Below are positions 46,430-57,705 of a stretch of DNA of 64,000 nucleotides, piece after piece. The position numbers and the translations under genes were made by a program. Location: the NCBI RefSeq assembly GCF_905163445.1, contig NC_053197.1:11098001-11162000 (forward strand), given 5' to 3'. Within the stretch, counting starts at the first letter, position 1; every line of letters starts with the position of its first letter. This stretch comes from Pararge aegeria. Lineage: Eukaryota; Arthropoda; Insecta; Lepidoptera; Nymphalidae. Below the pieces are notes generated by a model. It did no database searches. It was not told where the DNA came from and saw only the letters and a list, made by a program, of their open reading frames with translations.

Positions 46430-49400
46430 ATGTCTCAACTACATAATATTGTTTTGTGTGTATTACTTTTTACGAACATCCACTTTTCACTGCAGGTATG
46501 TACATTTTACTGTTTTATTTAACTGCTTTCGGAGGACTGTGTTCCGATTCAACCATCGATTAAAGAAGGGGTCCATGCTCGGAGTATCTATATGCAGCTG
46601 GCGCCTGGCATAGCTCAGCGACTTGGGTACATAGTTCAAAGGGCTGATATACGTAAGGGGTTCCAAGAAATTGTAAAGTTGCTAGTCCTTCCAAGACAAT
46701 ATGAATCAAACGAGTAGCAAGGAGCTGTTGTATACAAGACTGGAGGGTGGAAATCACTGAGCAAGATGAGAGACGTGTAACAAATGCATGCAATGCAGTT
46801 CATGCATTAATCGCTACAAATGTCATTTAAAAATGCTAAAAATAACCCGTTGCAAGGTTATCAACATTTCTTATTAATGCAAGATGCGATCATGTGTTTG
46901 TTTGTTTGTTTGATACCTGTGTTCGACTAAACCGTTGAACCGATCTCGATGAAATTGGCACACATGTAGCTCCAGGATGGAGATTGCAATAGAATAATAT
47001 TCAACCCGGAAAGGCTGCTGATAAAAATTACCCAAGGGATAAAAAATAGCATTTTATACTAATAACCTCTTGTTGAAATTTTGCATAGGAATAGCTTTCA
47101 GCCATAGTTATTATTTTATACCGGGAAAATAAAGGGCTCCTGCGGGATTTTTAAAAATATATCGCTTCACGTTAAGTCACGGGCTAAAGATAGTGATTGA
47201 AATTTATAAATGCTAAGAAACAACATTTTATTAATACGGTACCTATTTGTAATAATCTACCAATAGCAAAATTATTGTGTAGATGTCGAAGGAGCAATTA
47301 AAGAAAACTATGACGATTATGAAAAATCAGTGCATGCCGAAGAATGGTGTTACTAATGGTATGTATTTTAGTCATCGTAATAATGACAGTTTTCATCATA
47401 AATAACCATATTGTTAGATATTTGAAAAAAATAAAGCTTAATCTTTGAAATTACCTCAGCTTTATACGATATATGGAACCTAAAATTTAGTATGGATAGG
47501 TACTTAAGCAGGCGGAGGTTCATTTAAGATCATGATAAGTCTTCCGGACTTCAGGAATCAATGTTCCTATCACCTGTTGGTATCTAGAACCGATGGCTAA
47601 ACATGCTCTCTAAGACCCAGGGATGGTATAAACTGGGAATTTCCGGACTTTGAATACTTAATATCTCAAAACATGTGACCTAAACACATGCAAACTAAAG
47701 ACAATTAAGGCAGAGGTTTCACCATCATCATCATTATAGACCCACTGTAGGGCACGGGTTTCCTCAGAATGAGAAAAGTTTAATGCCCGTTTTCACTAAA
47801 CCTAGGCATCGCTTAAATCGTATGCCCAATGCTGTAGGCGATGTATTTAAAATATAAAAATTATGTGCAAGTTACAAGGTACAAGTACACACACGGCAGC
47901 AGAAGTATAACTTCTGAAAGTACCCAACGAGAGATTGAGGTGGATGTAGAATATCAGAACTATTAGGATTATTAAGGTTTATTTTTTAATTTCCATGGTA
48001 ACTAGAATAGGTAAAAAAATGTAAATATTATTCTATCTCACTCACATTTATGTGTTTGTGTCTCAAAGGACTTATTTTTTCGTTTCATCGAGTTTCAAAT
48101 CACAACGATTCTAAAGAAGTTTTACTTCTAAATTAGTTTCACCAACTCTTAGGTGATAACTATTTGAGAACGATCTATGTATGCCTAGGAATTTCCTTAG
48201 ATTGTTAGTCGTTTGTAAAAACGGGCATAAGTCGTGTGCTTAAGTGCGAATTGGTAGACTTTACACTCCTTTATATGTTTATTTATTGTTATTAGGTACA
48301 CAAAACAGGTAACAACTTAAGTTAGATCCAAATATAAGTAATAACAATAAAAGTTTGATAGATAGATAGATTATTATATTTTTTCACTTTTAATAGTTTT
48401 TGGAGAAGTCTCATGCACACAGGTTTCCTGACGATGTTTTCCTTCACCGTTAAATTAAGTGGTATTTTATTGTTTAAATTAAAATTTCAGACGAAGTTGG
48501 TGAGATTGACCAAGGTGTATTTTTGGAAGAACATAACGTTATGTGTTATATTGCATGCATATATAAAAATATACAAGTGGTAAGTATAAATAAGCTTATG
48601 TTGGAAGAAACATTTCTAATTAATATTATAAATGTAGAAGTGTGTTTCTTGTATTTCCTTCACGCCCTTGCTAAGAAACCAATCGACTTGATTTTTCGCA
48701 CAGAGTTAGTTGAAAGGACGGAGAGTAACTAAGGCAACTTTTAGTCCTCATAACATAAAATTCTTAACAGTGGTTTACAAGAACATTCTTTTTTTACACA
48801 AAAAAATTATCTTTCATTTCGTCCTAAAAAAAACAACCAATGATGATTCATTTTTAACATAGATATAGTTGAAAGAACGAAGAGTAACATCGGCTACTAT
48901 TGGTCGTTGAAATCTTACATTATTTTATTGCAATTAGGTATGTGTAAAAACTAATTTACCGCGGGCAACACTGCGGGTTATAAATGTTCTTGTGTAATAA
49001 AATGGTTTTAAGGAATATGATTTTAATTTAAAGATAATCTTTCAGTTAAGAAACAACAGACTGGACAAGGATTTGATAACAAGGCAAATTGATATCCTGT
49101 ATCCTGCAGAGATAAAGGAGGCAGTTAAGAAATCTGTTAGAAAGTGCATACCTGTTCGTAAGTTTTGTTAAAGACGCTTCTGTTTATTCAATTATAAGTA
49201 AGCTAGACTACAATCTCACCTGGTGGTAAGTTATGATGCAGCGCGCTAATCTGTTTAGGGTTAGACAGTTAAATTAAAATCCATAACCCCGAATCGTTTT
49301 CACGGCTTCGTACCCGGAAGCTATATCACTTGGCACGTATGTGTCGGTGGTAACCAGCTACGACAGAACCATCGCATCAGTGGCAACGCAATTTCAAATG

Positions 49401-49760
49401 AATACTTAATATTTATAACAACTTAGCTTAGTTATTAGCAGAATTCACGGTTAGCCGATATCTTGTTGTTCTATAACCTACCTCGATATTTAGTTATTAC
49501 CATCTGAATCCCAGACATATTCCACTTACATTTATTTTGTCCCGAACTGGGATTCAAACTCATGCTCTTGTGATCTACAGACGAACATGCTAATCATTTG
49601 ACCACGGGGTGGTTGTTACTTGTTAATGAGCTAGTGAAAATGTTTTCGTTACTCTGCTGTTTTCTTTTCAGAGAATTTATATGAAGATACCTGTGAGGGA
49701 ATTTTCTACGCAGCAAGATGTCTCTACGCAGATGATCCATCGAATTTTATTTTTCCTTAA
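46430..49760 (+). CDS. Odorant-binding protein D (array member)
   Basis: Five exons: 46430-46495 (ATG), 47283-47358, 48491-48579, 49046-49157, 49672-49760 (TAA). 432 bases, 143 residues, consistent phases, GT-AG introns. Signal peptide SQLHNIVLCVLLFTNIHFSL. Exon 2 begins with ATG (MSKEQLKKTMTIMKNQCMP). Cysteine spacing 26-3-40-10-8 as in B, C and E. More diverged than C and E: exon 4 reads LRNNRLDKDLITRQIDILYP and the end reads ARCLYADDPSNFIFP. Intron 2 contains a nested insertion (47725-48470) and intron 3 a Helitron-like piece (about 48615-48975). AATAAA signals follow the stop at about 49846. Only about 370 bases separate it from gene E. Confidence 0.95.
46890..47185 (+). repeat. Dispersed repeat in OBP D intron 1
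   Basis: A (GTTT)n start, GAACCGATCTCGATGAAATT, and CCTGCGGGATTTTTAAAAAT, ending near TCACGTTAAGTCACGGGC. Same broad family as 152-300 and 10870-11000 (Helitron-like). Confidence 0.55.
47725..48470 (-). repeat. SINE family 2 interrupted by later insertions
   Basis: SINE pieces at 47725-47790 (CATCATCATTATAGACCCAC), 48229-48278 (GTGCGAATTGGTAGACTTTA) and 48398-48470 (GATGTTTTCCTTCACCG) are collinear. Between the first two lies the TIR element at 47792-48228; between the last two is about 120 bases of AT-rich sequence with a GATAGATAGATAG run. Confidence 0.75.
47792..48228. mobile_element. Terminal-inverted-repeat element (MITE-like)
   Basis: Starts ATGCCCGTTTTCACTAAACC and ends TTTGTAAAAACGGGCAT; the outer 10-11 bases are inverted repeats and CCTAGGCAT is repeated inverted further in. 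It splits a SINE between bases that join smoothly when the element is removed, with TA at both edges. A relative is at 8341-8450. No transposase frame. Confidence 0.65.
48615..48975 (+). mobile_element. Helitron-like element in OBP D intron 3
   Basis: CTAATTAATATTATAAATGT, GAAACCAATCGACTTGATTT and GGACGGAGAGTAAC, with a tail-like CCGCGGGCAACACTGCGGG at 48960-48978. Decayed. Confidence 0.5.
49205..49385 (-). repeat. SINE family 3, reverse copy
   Basis: Reverse reading gives TTGGCACGTATGTG region, CGAAGCCGTGAAAACGATTC and CACCAGGTGAGATTGTAGTC. In intron 4 of OBP D, followed at about 49540-49610 by a tRNA-like head of another SINE. Confidence 0.7.
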
Positions 49761-50071
49761 AATTCTGAAAAACTTAGTATATAACACAGTGTACGCTCCT
49801 AAATATGTTATACGAATATATTATGTTCATACTGTACGATTTCATAAATAAAATAATAAATTTATGATAAAACGAAATATTCATTATTATTTTTTTCAAA
49901 GCTGTATGAGCGCCTAGCCTTATTGCAGTTGCTGGTATAACAATTACAAAATTTAGTACTTAGCACTAATTATAAGTTGTTACCTTTACAATACCTCTGC
50001 ATTAAGAAAACAAATACATGCATGGAACAAACAAACTGCATATTAGTATGAAATCCCGTAATTAATCGGTC

Positions 50072-50079
50072 TTTATATC
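50072..50079 (+). promoter_or_regulatory. TATA-like box of OBP E
   Basis: TTTATATC about 60 bases before the ATG at 50134. Confidence 0.4.
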
Positions 50080-50133
50080 AACCTAAGAAGACAAACTTAG
50101 TTTTATTTTTTTCTGTTCACTGGAGAATGTAAA

Positions 50134-53100
50134 ATGGATCGTAGAGAATTTTCTTTGCTTATAATAGTTACTGTTTTAACTTGTGGTACTGATACTGTAA
50201 GTTGAACTAAGTTTATTTACATAATAAATTATATTATTATATAAAAATTTATAGCGTCTTTAATTTTATTTAAATTCTGTTCTATAAGGTACATTTTTCT
50301 AAAAATATTTCTATCTTATGATGATTAAAATTATTACCATCACGGTTACACCTAATTTTCCTCGTCTTCATGCACTGGTAGATAGCAGAAATTTTACGTT
50401 TATTCGGATATATTTGTCTAATTTTTTGTATCTATATTAATAATTAAAGGACAGAAAAAATCTTTGCTTATTTAGGCTTGTTCCACTAATACAGATTGAC
50501 CTCTTCCTAATCATAAAGGTTTTTAACAAACTGGATAGAGTTGGAGACGGTCATAAAAAATATGCTTTACTTGCTTTAATCCAACTATGCATTAGACAAA
50601 ATCTCCCGAGGGGTTTGAGGGAAACGTGCGTAGAGATCGAATATTTGTGATGCTCTGTATAAAAAAGTTATAAATTACATCGTATATTTATTTGTGTGCC
50701 GCAGTGGATATTGTTTTTAAAGTATAGTGCTTTTTTCTGTTCTCATTTGGCACAAATAAAAGACATATAAAAGAATTGAATATAATTAACATGCTTTACA
50801 GATGACTAGACAGCAGTTAAAAAATTCATCCAAAATGTTAAAAAAGAGTTGTATGGGCAAAAATGATGTAACTGAAGGTAAGAAGCACTTTTAGGGGTTT
50901 ACCAAGTTAATTTTAAAGGTTGTCAGAGATTTATTTGCTTTTTATTATTTCATAGATCTAATTGGTGATATCGAAAAGGGCAAGTTTGTGCAGGAAAGAA
51001 ATGTCATGTGCTATATTGCATGCATTTATCAAATGTCCCAAATCGTAAGTATAAAACAAATATACGATAAATTTATTTTAGTAAGCAGAAGGTTAGTAGG
51101 TTACTAGGAATATTTTTTAAATTTATCAGCAAGCCTTAGTGACCGTTGTATACTCGTGAAAAATTTAAGATGTTGTAGAATGACTCTATATGACTCCGTG
51201 CCTCGGAGAGCACGTAAAGCTGTATTTATTGTAAGTGAAAGAAAAGATTACAGGCCAATTGCTAGCCTCTTTTCAATTTCTAAAATGACAGTGTTTGATC
51301 AACATTCGCGGGATTCGACTTCATTCAATCGTTTGGATATTTGGTTCTTAGATTATACGACAGAATAATATTACATATTCATTACATGTCTTCAAGTACC
51401 CTCTGAGTTAGATAAAAAATTATCTCACGTCTATTCAGCAAATGAAGTTTTTCGTGATCGACCTTCATTGCGCAACTATTGCAAGTGCAATAACTCAGTA
51501 AACAAGCATTAATTTGCTACCAGTGTCCAGAAGTCCGTCGGCGTCCAAGTATGCGTCCTGCGTGCATCCAATCATGAGACTTGTTCTAACGGGCGCCTGT
51601 TGTAATTGGTTGTAAGCATTACGCAAACTTAAACGCCGTTAAGGGCGAACTTAGACGCCGCGGTTAGGCCTTATCTTAATAGTGATAACACAATGCATTT
51701 CCGGAATGTAGCCAACAATATAACGTAATAAGATACCAATTGAACAATGTTATAATTATTAGTATTTTCCACATCATAGATTATTATTATTGCATGACAT
51801 TTGTGTCGCTATGAGCGTAATTATTCGAAAAATTTCCACGTAGGTAGGTTTCTCAGCTAAAGTGATCAGTACGATGACGTTCAAACATCATTTGTTTGAA
51901 ATCTTAACATTATTATGAGATGCAAAAATAATAACATAGAAATAACCAACTATTATACGAAAAGGTAGGACCTGTTTCGTGATGCCGTAGAGTATAGAGT
52001 GTAGAGCGTAGATTAAAATCAATCGAGTCGGTTTGTTTGTTTGAGTGTTAACCATATGTATATTCTAAAGATAGATACAGTATAGTACAGGGTAACATGC
52101 ATAGCACGGGGTTCGCACGTGATTAAAAATAAACCCTTATGTATCTTTTAAACAGATCTTAGCGATATTTTACATATAGAGACTTTGCACCCTGCCGACG
52201 GAAACAAATTCCATCTTTTTATTTGGTTGGTCGGAATCGTCTGTTGTACGTAGGTCCGTAGGGTAGGACTTTATAGCAGGGTCTTTAGAATCCGATAAAC
52301 AAATTTGAATTTGAATTCAATCCAACGTGTATAAAAGATTGGCTAAGTTATAGTCATACTAGTGCACTGAGGGTACCGTTCCTTCGAAGGGTAGGAAACG
52401 TTACAGCGGCAGAAGGAACGATAGACGAACGACTTCAAAGTATCAAAAATTATTAATAAAAAATTATAATTATATTGAAGGTTTTAAGCTGAGTAATTTT
52501 CCACGTACATCTTGCACCTGAGTTTTGGGACACAATAATTCAAGAAATTTATTAATTTAAATATTTTGGTTCCTAATATTTTCCAGATAAAAAATAACAA
52601 GCTAAGCTACGAGGCTTCAATAAAGCAGGTGGATACCATGTTTCCAGCTGATATGAGGGACGCGATGAAAGCATCTATCGAAAAGTGCAAGAATATTTGT
52701 AAGTATTTTTGTTTCTACTTTTTTCTGTTGCTCCAATATTTAAAATTAAATATTAGGAATTGTCACGTCACGTCAGATCATTGCTTAAAAGGTTACTATT
52801 GGATATTGGCTAGAAGCAGGCGTTACTTTGCGGAAATCCATGATATATTATCAAAATTAAGCTTAATTTGCTATACTCCGCGAAAAGCAGGAGAATCTGC
52901 GTGGTGTAATTTATAATTTCTTCAATCCTTATACTCCACACCAAACAGATCTTCGGCAATATACCCTCTACGCACGTTTCGCTCCGAAACCGGAGCATCC
53001 TCAGGAGATGTTGACTTTACAATGATGAGGAGATGTGAACTTAACAATTATTCATTGTAAAGTCAACATCTCCTGATCTCCAGATCTTCGGCAATATACC

Positions 53101-54019
53101 CTCTACGCACGTTTCGCTCCGAAACCGGAGCATCCTCAGGAGATGTTGACTTTACAATGATGAGGAGATGTGAACTTAACAATTATTCATTGTAAAGTCA
53201 ACATCTCCTGAGGATGCTCCGGTTTCGGAGCGAAACGTGCGTACAGGGTATATTGCCGACGATCTGTTTGGTGTGGAGTATAAGGATTGAAGAAATTATA
53301 AATTACACCACGCAGATTCTCCTGCTTTTCGCGGAGTATAGCAAATTAAGCTTAATTTTGATGATAAAAGGTTACTGTTATTTTTCTCATTCTGAAGCGG
53401 TAGACGTTGTAATTCATATGCATATTCTTATTACGCAACATTATACTTTAAGATCAGTAATCACAGGTTTATTACTACTTACTACTTACTTAGCTTGTTA
53501 TTTTTCTTGGAATGAACACTACAAATTATCTCCATAATAATAACACCATAGGTATTGGTACAATTTATAGGTATTGGTACATATAAATTGTACCCAATCT
53601 GAATTTTATATTAAGCAAACTATTTGGCGACGTACCAATATTATCACGTCTTAAAATATCTGAATTAGCTAAGCATCTGATAAAAATTAAAGTGTCGAAA
53701 CTTAAAAAAAATAATGATTTATATTATTTGAAATAGTGATAACTTTTTTTCATTTCGGCTTCCCTTTCGGCACGGAAAACTGTATGGCTGGGGTGTGAAG
53801 TCCACCAAAAGGCTTGGCTAGCGTGGTGGACTATAGCCTAAACCCTTTTCATTCTAAGAGGAGACGCGTTCCCTGTAGTGGACCGTCAATGGGTTCATAA
53901 CGATGATGATTATGTTGATTATATTTTCAGCTAAAAAGTACAAGGACCTGTGCGAGGCTTCTTACTGGACAGCGAAATGTATTTACGAAGACAATCCGAA
54001 GAATTTTATATTTCCATAA
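50134..54019 (+). CDS. Odorant-binding protein E (array member)
   Basis: Five exons: 50134-50196 (ATG), 50802-50877, 50956-51044, 52587-52698, 53931-54019 (TAA). 429 bases, 142 residues, consistent phases, GT-AG introns. Signal peptide DRREFSLLIIVTVLTCGT. Exon 2 begins with ATG (MTRQQLKNSSKMLKKSCMG). Cysteines spaced 26-3-40-10-8; C-terminus ASYWTAKCIYEDNPKNFIFP. Highly similar to gene C. Intron 2 is only 78 bases, while introns 3 and 4 are 1.5 and 1.2 kb; intron 4 holds a large fold-back element and a SINE family-2 copy that ends just before exon 5. AATAAA signals follow at about 54037. Confidence 0.95.
52798..53365. mobile_element. Large fold-back element in OBP E intron 4
   Basis: Arms of about 165 bases (about 52849-53015 and 53190-53360) are near-perfect reverse complements, including CCGCGAAAAGCAGGAGAATC and GTTTCGCTCCGAAACCGGAG. 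Between and overlapping them a 135-base unit is tandemly doubled (starts at 52947 and 53082). The 11 bases AAAAGGTTACT occur on both sides (52787-52797 and 53366-53376), which looks like a target-site duplication. No protein encoded. Confidence 0.85.
53765..53915 (+). repeat. SINE family 2, forward, 3' part
   Basis: GTGAAGTCCACCAAAAGGCT, GGTGGACTATAGCCTAAACC, CCCTGTAGTGGACCGTCAAT and a GATGATGAT end, 15 bases before the exon at 53931. Confidence 0.8.
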
Positions 54020-54507
54020 TTTGAATTTTATATTTCAATAAATAAATTAAATAAAATATTTCAAATATAAATGGCCTTATTTTTTTTTGTCTGTATTAGA
54101 TTTGGGAGTTCGGTCATAACGTTGGCCAGATAAGCTCCTTTTAACAAAATAAATCCGGTGAGCGATCTCCCGTGCCATTTGTCAGTGACTCTGCTAATAG
54201 ACTGTTGCACATACCCACACTGAAATTATGTTTTTAAGGAAGGCGAGGCTGCTGCGAATCGTATCGTATACACTCCATTAACATATTGGTACAAAATATC
54301 ATTCAAAACGACGGTGTGTTTGACGTGTCAGTCTGTGGCATCGTAGCTCCCGAATGGAAGAACCGATTTTGATTTGTTTTATTTTGTTTGAAAGGGGAAT
54401 GAATCTGGATTCTATACCACAAAATGGCGGATTACATATTTTTCTCAACTCTCTCAATTTAGGGGAATCCAATGAAAATGCTTTACTAGTAGAATAATGT
54501 AAATTAT

Positions 54508-54568
54508 ATTTAACGGGAATTCATTTCATTAGTTAATATTCCATTAACTAATGAAATGAATGTTAAAT
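54508..54568. repeat. Hairpin with perfect 19-base arms
   Basis: ATTCATTTCATTAGTTAAT (54519-54537) and its exact complement (54543-54561) around a 5-base loop; ATTTAAC and GTTAAAT flank the hairpin as a further stem after a short bulge. Confidence 0.85.
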
Positions 54569-54817
54569 CATGCGAAATATTTTTTAGTCTGATCAAACCC
54601 GCAAAATGTTTGGGAAGCCGCCCATGCACCCACAGGTTCTCCTACTTGTGGGTGCAAGGGGAATTCATTTTTATCAGTAAAGTGGCCGATTCCTAAAAGA
54701 ATCATAGTCACTGACACCGCATCTGAAAACGTAGCGTTTTTCGACTCCCTAAAGAAATGACAGACGATAAAAAATTACAATCCGCTCATGACCGTGGCCT
54801 GTGGAAATCCCTACAAA

Positions 54818-54868
54818 ACATCCACTGCTGGACATAATATAGGTAATATTATGTCCAGCAGTGGATGT
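54818..54868. repeat. Hairpin with perfect 23-base arms
   Basis: Left arm starts ACATCCACTGCTGGACATAA, loop AGGTA, right arm is the exact complement. The arm contains the phrase CCACTGCTGGACATA common in lepidopteran repeats, so a repeat end has been copied in inverse. Confidence 0.9.
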
Positions 54869-55539
54869 CCTTAGTTAGAGATAATAACAATGATCATGAT
54901 AAATCATTGTGCAGGTGAGAATGCTGCCGAGTGCAAAACCAAAATACACCATTTTAACCTTTTTAGGCTACTGTATTTATACGTAATTGTTGTCATTCAG
55001 TCAGTGATCATCATCTTTAATATTTTTAGTTTCACGTTATGTTTATTATTCTTTAGCGATATATTACTTAACTTTAAGATAGCGTACCTCTGTACCTCAA
55101 CGTATACTGCAAAATTGGTCTCCACGAAAAACTCTTTGAATTTTAGGGGATAACTCTATATAAATATAGCCTTTGTTCACGTTGAAGGAAGTTTTAATTT
55201 TCAAAAGAGTCCGCTTGTCCGCCTCTAACTTACAAACTTTACCTCTTTTCAATATAATTAGCGTACGCAGATACAGAGTCATGAAGTTTAGATACGAGTA
55301 TAATTACAAACATCCGGCAGAGATCGCATGTCTAGATGCTATATGGAGTAACTATCACGAATTATAAACAGCTTATTGCTAGTTCTATTGTCATTTGCCC
55401 ATCCATTCTGATATGTAGGTACTGGATTGCAATCTCCCTGAACTAGTGAATCATTCTATATCTACTTGCTGGATGATCGATCCTTTTGTCTTTTTTTATG
55501 TTTATAGACGAGCTCTTGACTGCAATCAAGATGCCTATT

Positions 55540-56035
55540 TACTCTTTACTTGAAGGTACTCATATTGTAGGTATTGGGGAAAATGGAAGGGCATTCCAGA
55601 TCCTTGCGGTGCGAATCCGAAACTAAGTAAGATTCAAAGCGCTTCTTACGCGTCCTTGGTATATCAATCACTTGGGGAAGCAGATCCTCACGGTGACTCG
55701 CGGTTAGGCCTTACTCTGTAAAACATTACCTATATTAAAATAGTAGGAATTTAATATGTATACATAAATGGAAAGGATGATCTAACAATAGTTCAAATCA
55801 CTGGATAGATCTGGCTCAATTTTTTTATAAATTTTTTGTTTATTCTATTGCACAGCCAAAAAAATGGGTTACATAAGGCGGACTTAATGCTAAAGCATCT
55901 TCTACCAGGCAATCTTCAAACGTACGAGAACAACGACTGGGGTGTGTTCTTTGCATGTTTTAAACGCTGCTCGGCGGCAGAAAAAGAATAGCAGTAGTAT
56001 TTCCACGGCAGAGATCTGTCACAAAAAGCTCTCCT
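55540..56035 (+). mobile_element. LINE-like scraps
   Basis: Phrases such as GGAAGGGCATTCCAGATCCT, AAAGCGCTTCTTACGCGTCC and GTTACATAAGGCGGACTTAA recur in lepidopteran non-LTR elements as far as I can recall. No open frame. Confidence 0.4.
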
Positions 56036-56048
56036 ATTACATTAATTG

Positions 56049-56325
56049 ACGGCCGATTGGCGCAGTGGGCAGCAACCCTGCTTTCTGAGTCAAAGGCCGT
56101 GGGTTCGATTCCCACAACTGGAAAATGTTTGTGTGATGAACAGGAATGTTTTTCAGTCTCTGGGTGTTTATATGTATTTTATCAGTATTTATGTATATTA
56201 TTCATTTAAAAAATATTCATTAGTCATCTTAGCACCCATAACACAAGCTACGCTTACTTTGGGGCTAGATGGCGGTGTGTGTATTGTCGTAGTATATTTA
56301 TTTATTTATTTTATTTATTTTATTA
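56049..56325 (+). repeat. tRNA-headed SINE (family 1), full length
   Basis: GACGGCCGATTGGCGCAGTG head, GTGGGTTCGATTCCCAC box B region, AATGTTTGTGTGATGAAC, CTTAGCACCCATAACACAAG, GGGGCTAGATGGCGGTGTGT and a TTTATTTATTT tail. The best-preserved copy in the window. Confidence 0.92.
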
Positions 56326-57127
56326 CATTAAAGCTTTTAAAAGTAGTGCCGCCCTTTCGAATATGGTACGGTCATTTAAGTGGAGTTAAGGACGAGTTCA
56401 ACGGAATTGGTACTAATGTCGATTTTCCAGCAAAAACCTTCGTATTGTTTTTGTACAATACACATAAATTTATTGTCGCTGATACCTAAAAAATTGAAGG
56501 TTAAACACAAATCCGTAAAACATAGGTTGATAGACTAAGAGGTGGTACTAACAAATAATATGTTAATAGCTGATAATAAATAATATTTTATCACTTGTTT
56601 TTTATGACAGTCATCTAAGTGACCAAGTCACCTCGATATTTGTATAGGTTTTTTTAAAAAATAGAAACATATTTTCAAACTGTGTAAGTACCGACAAAAT
56701 AGAAAGAACTTCTAGATGCCTCCCTTATGCATCTACAGGCCTGGTGATGCAAAGGAACAGATAATCTGCTAGATTGTCTTCTAAGACAGATATAACGAAG
56801 TACAAACTGAAGAAACAATCAACGAAATTTTTAGAAAATTTTACCTTTTTTTTTCAATGATTCGATATCGCCCGTATTAAAAGCTAACTGAATGTTAAGT
56901 GAAGCTAGTAGAGCATAATGGTAGCAATAATACTATTTTTTTGAAAAGTTTTACAATTTTGCACGTTTATAGACTGCGTTAAGTATCGCCAAGTTTCGAG
57001 ACCTAGAGCCTCGACCTAACGAGCTGGCCACGGGACATTCGCACCGCGCGATTATTCGCGAACTGTTCTGAACGCGAAAATTTGTGCGGACGGCAAAAAT
57101 CTAACAACTAATAAAAATGTATGGATC

Positions 57128-57430
57128 AATCATCAATAGCCTATATCAGTCCTCTGCTGGACCAAAGGCCTCTCCCAACGGGAGGGGTTGTCCGTAATCA
57201 CCACGCTGGACGGACGGGTTGGTGCTCGCAGGAGATTTTAGTAGTAGCACAGAGGACGTCGCTGTCCGTTCTGCGTCCCTTAGTCTCCTCGTACGTCGAG
57301 AAGGAGGGGTGGTGTCAATTGTTTCTGCTCCATCACCTGTAAACATCACCTTTAAACAGAGCAATACATCACAGCGCATACGATGAACATCAAGGTGAGG
57401 CGTAGGTGTAGGGAAGGGTGTAGGGTGATT
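57128..57430 (+). repeat. Dispersed repeat family D, copy 2
   Basis: ATCAATAGCCTATATCAGTC, CTCTGCTGGACCAAAGGCCT, GTAATCACCACGCTGG, AGTAGTAGCACAGAGGACGT. Better preserved than the copy at 41310. Confidence 0.75.
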
Positions 57431-57435
57431 CCTCA

Positions 57436-57462
57436 TGAATGAATGAATGAATGAATGAATAC
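57436..57462. repeat. (GAAT)n microsatellite at LINE 3' end
   Basis: Six to seven GAAT units, marking the 3' end of the reversed LINE. Confidence 0.9.
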
Positions 57463-57654
57463 ACTTTTATTGTACACCAAAGAAAAAAAAGTAGTTACAA
57501 AGATATAAATACATATAAAGAGAGTACAATTTGGTGGCCTTATCGCTACATAGCGATTTCTTCCAGGCAACCAATGGCGTAAAAGGAAAAAACATAGAAA
57601 AGAGGTAGGTGGTGCAATAAATAAGATTTAAAATTATACATATATATAAATATA

Positions 57655-57659
<5 letters not shown>

Positions 57660-57701
<42 letters not shown>
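57660..57701. repeat. (TA)n microsatellite
   Basis: About 42 bases of alternating T and A inside the LINE 3' region. Confidence 0.9.

Positions 57702-57705
<4 letters not shown>

Noticed and set aside
46560..46793. 77-codon minus-strand frame inside intron 1 of OBP D
   Set aside because: Antisense within an intron, no signal, no resemblance to any family.
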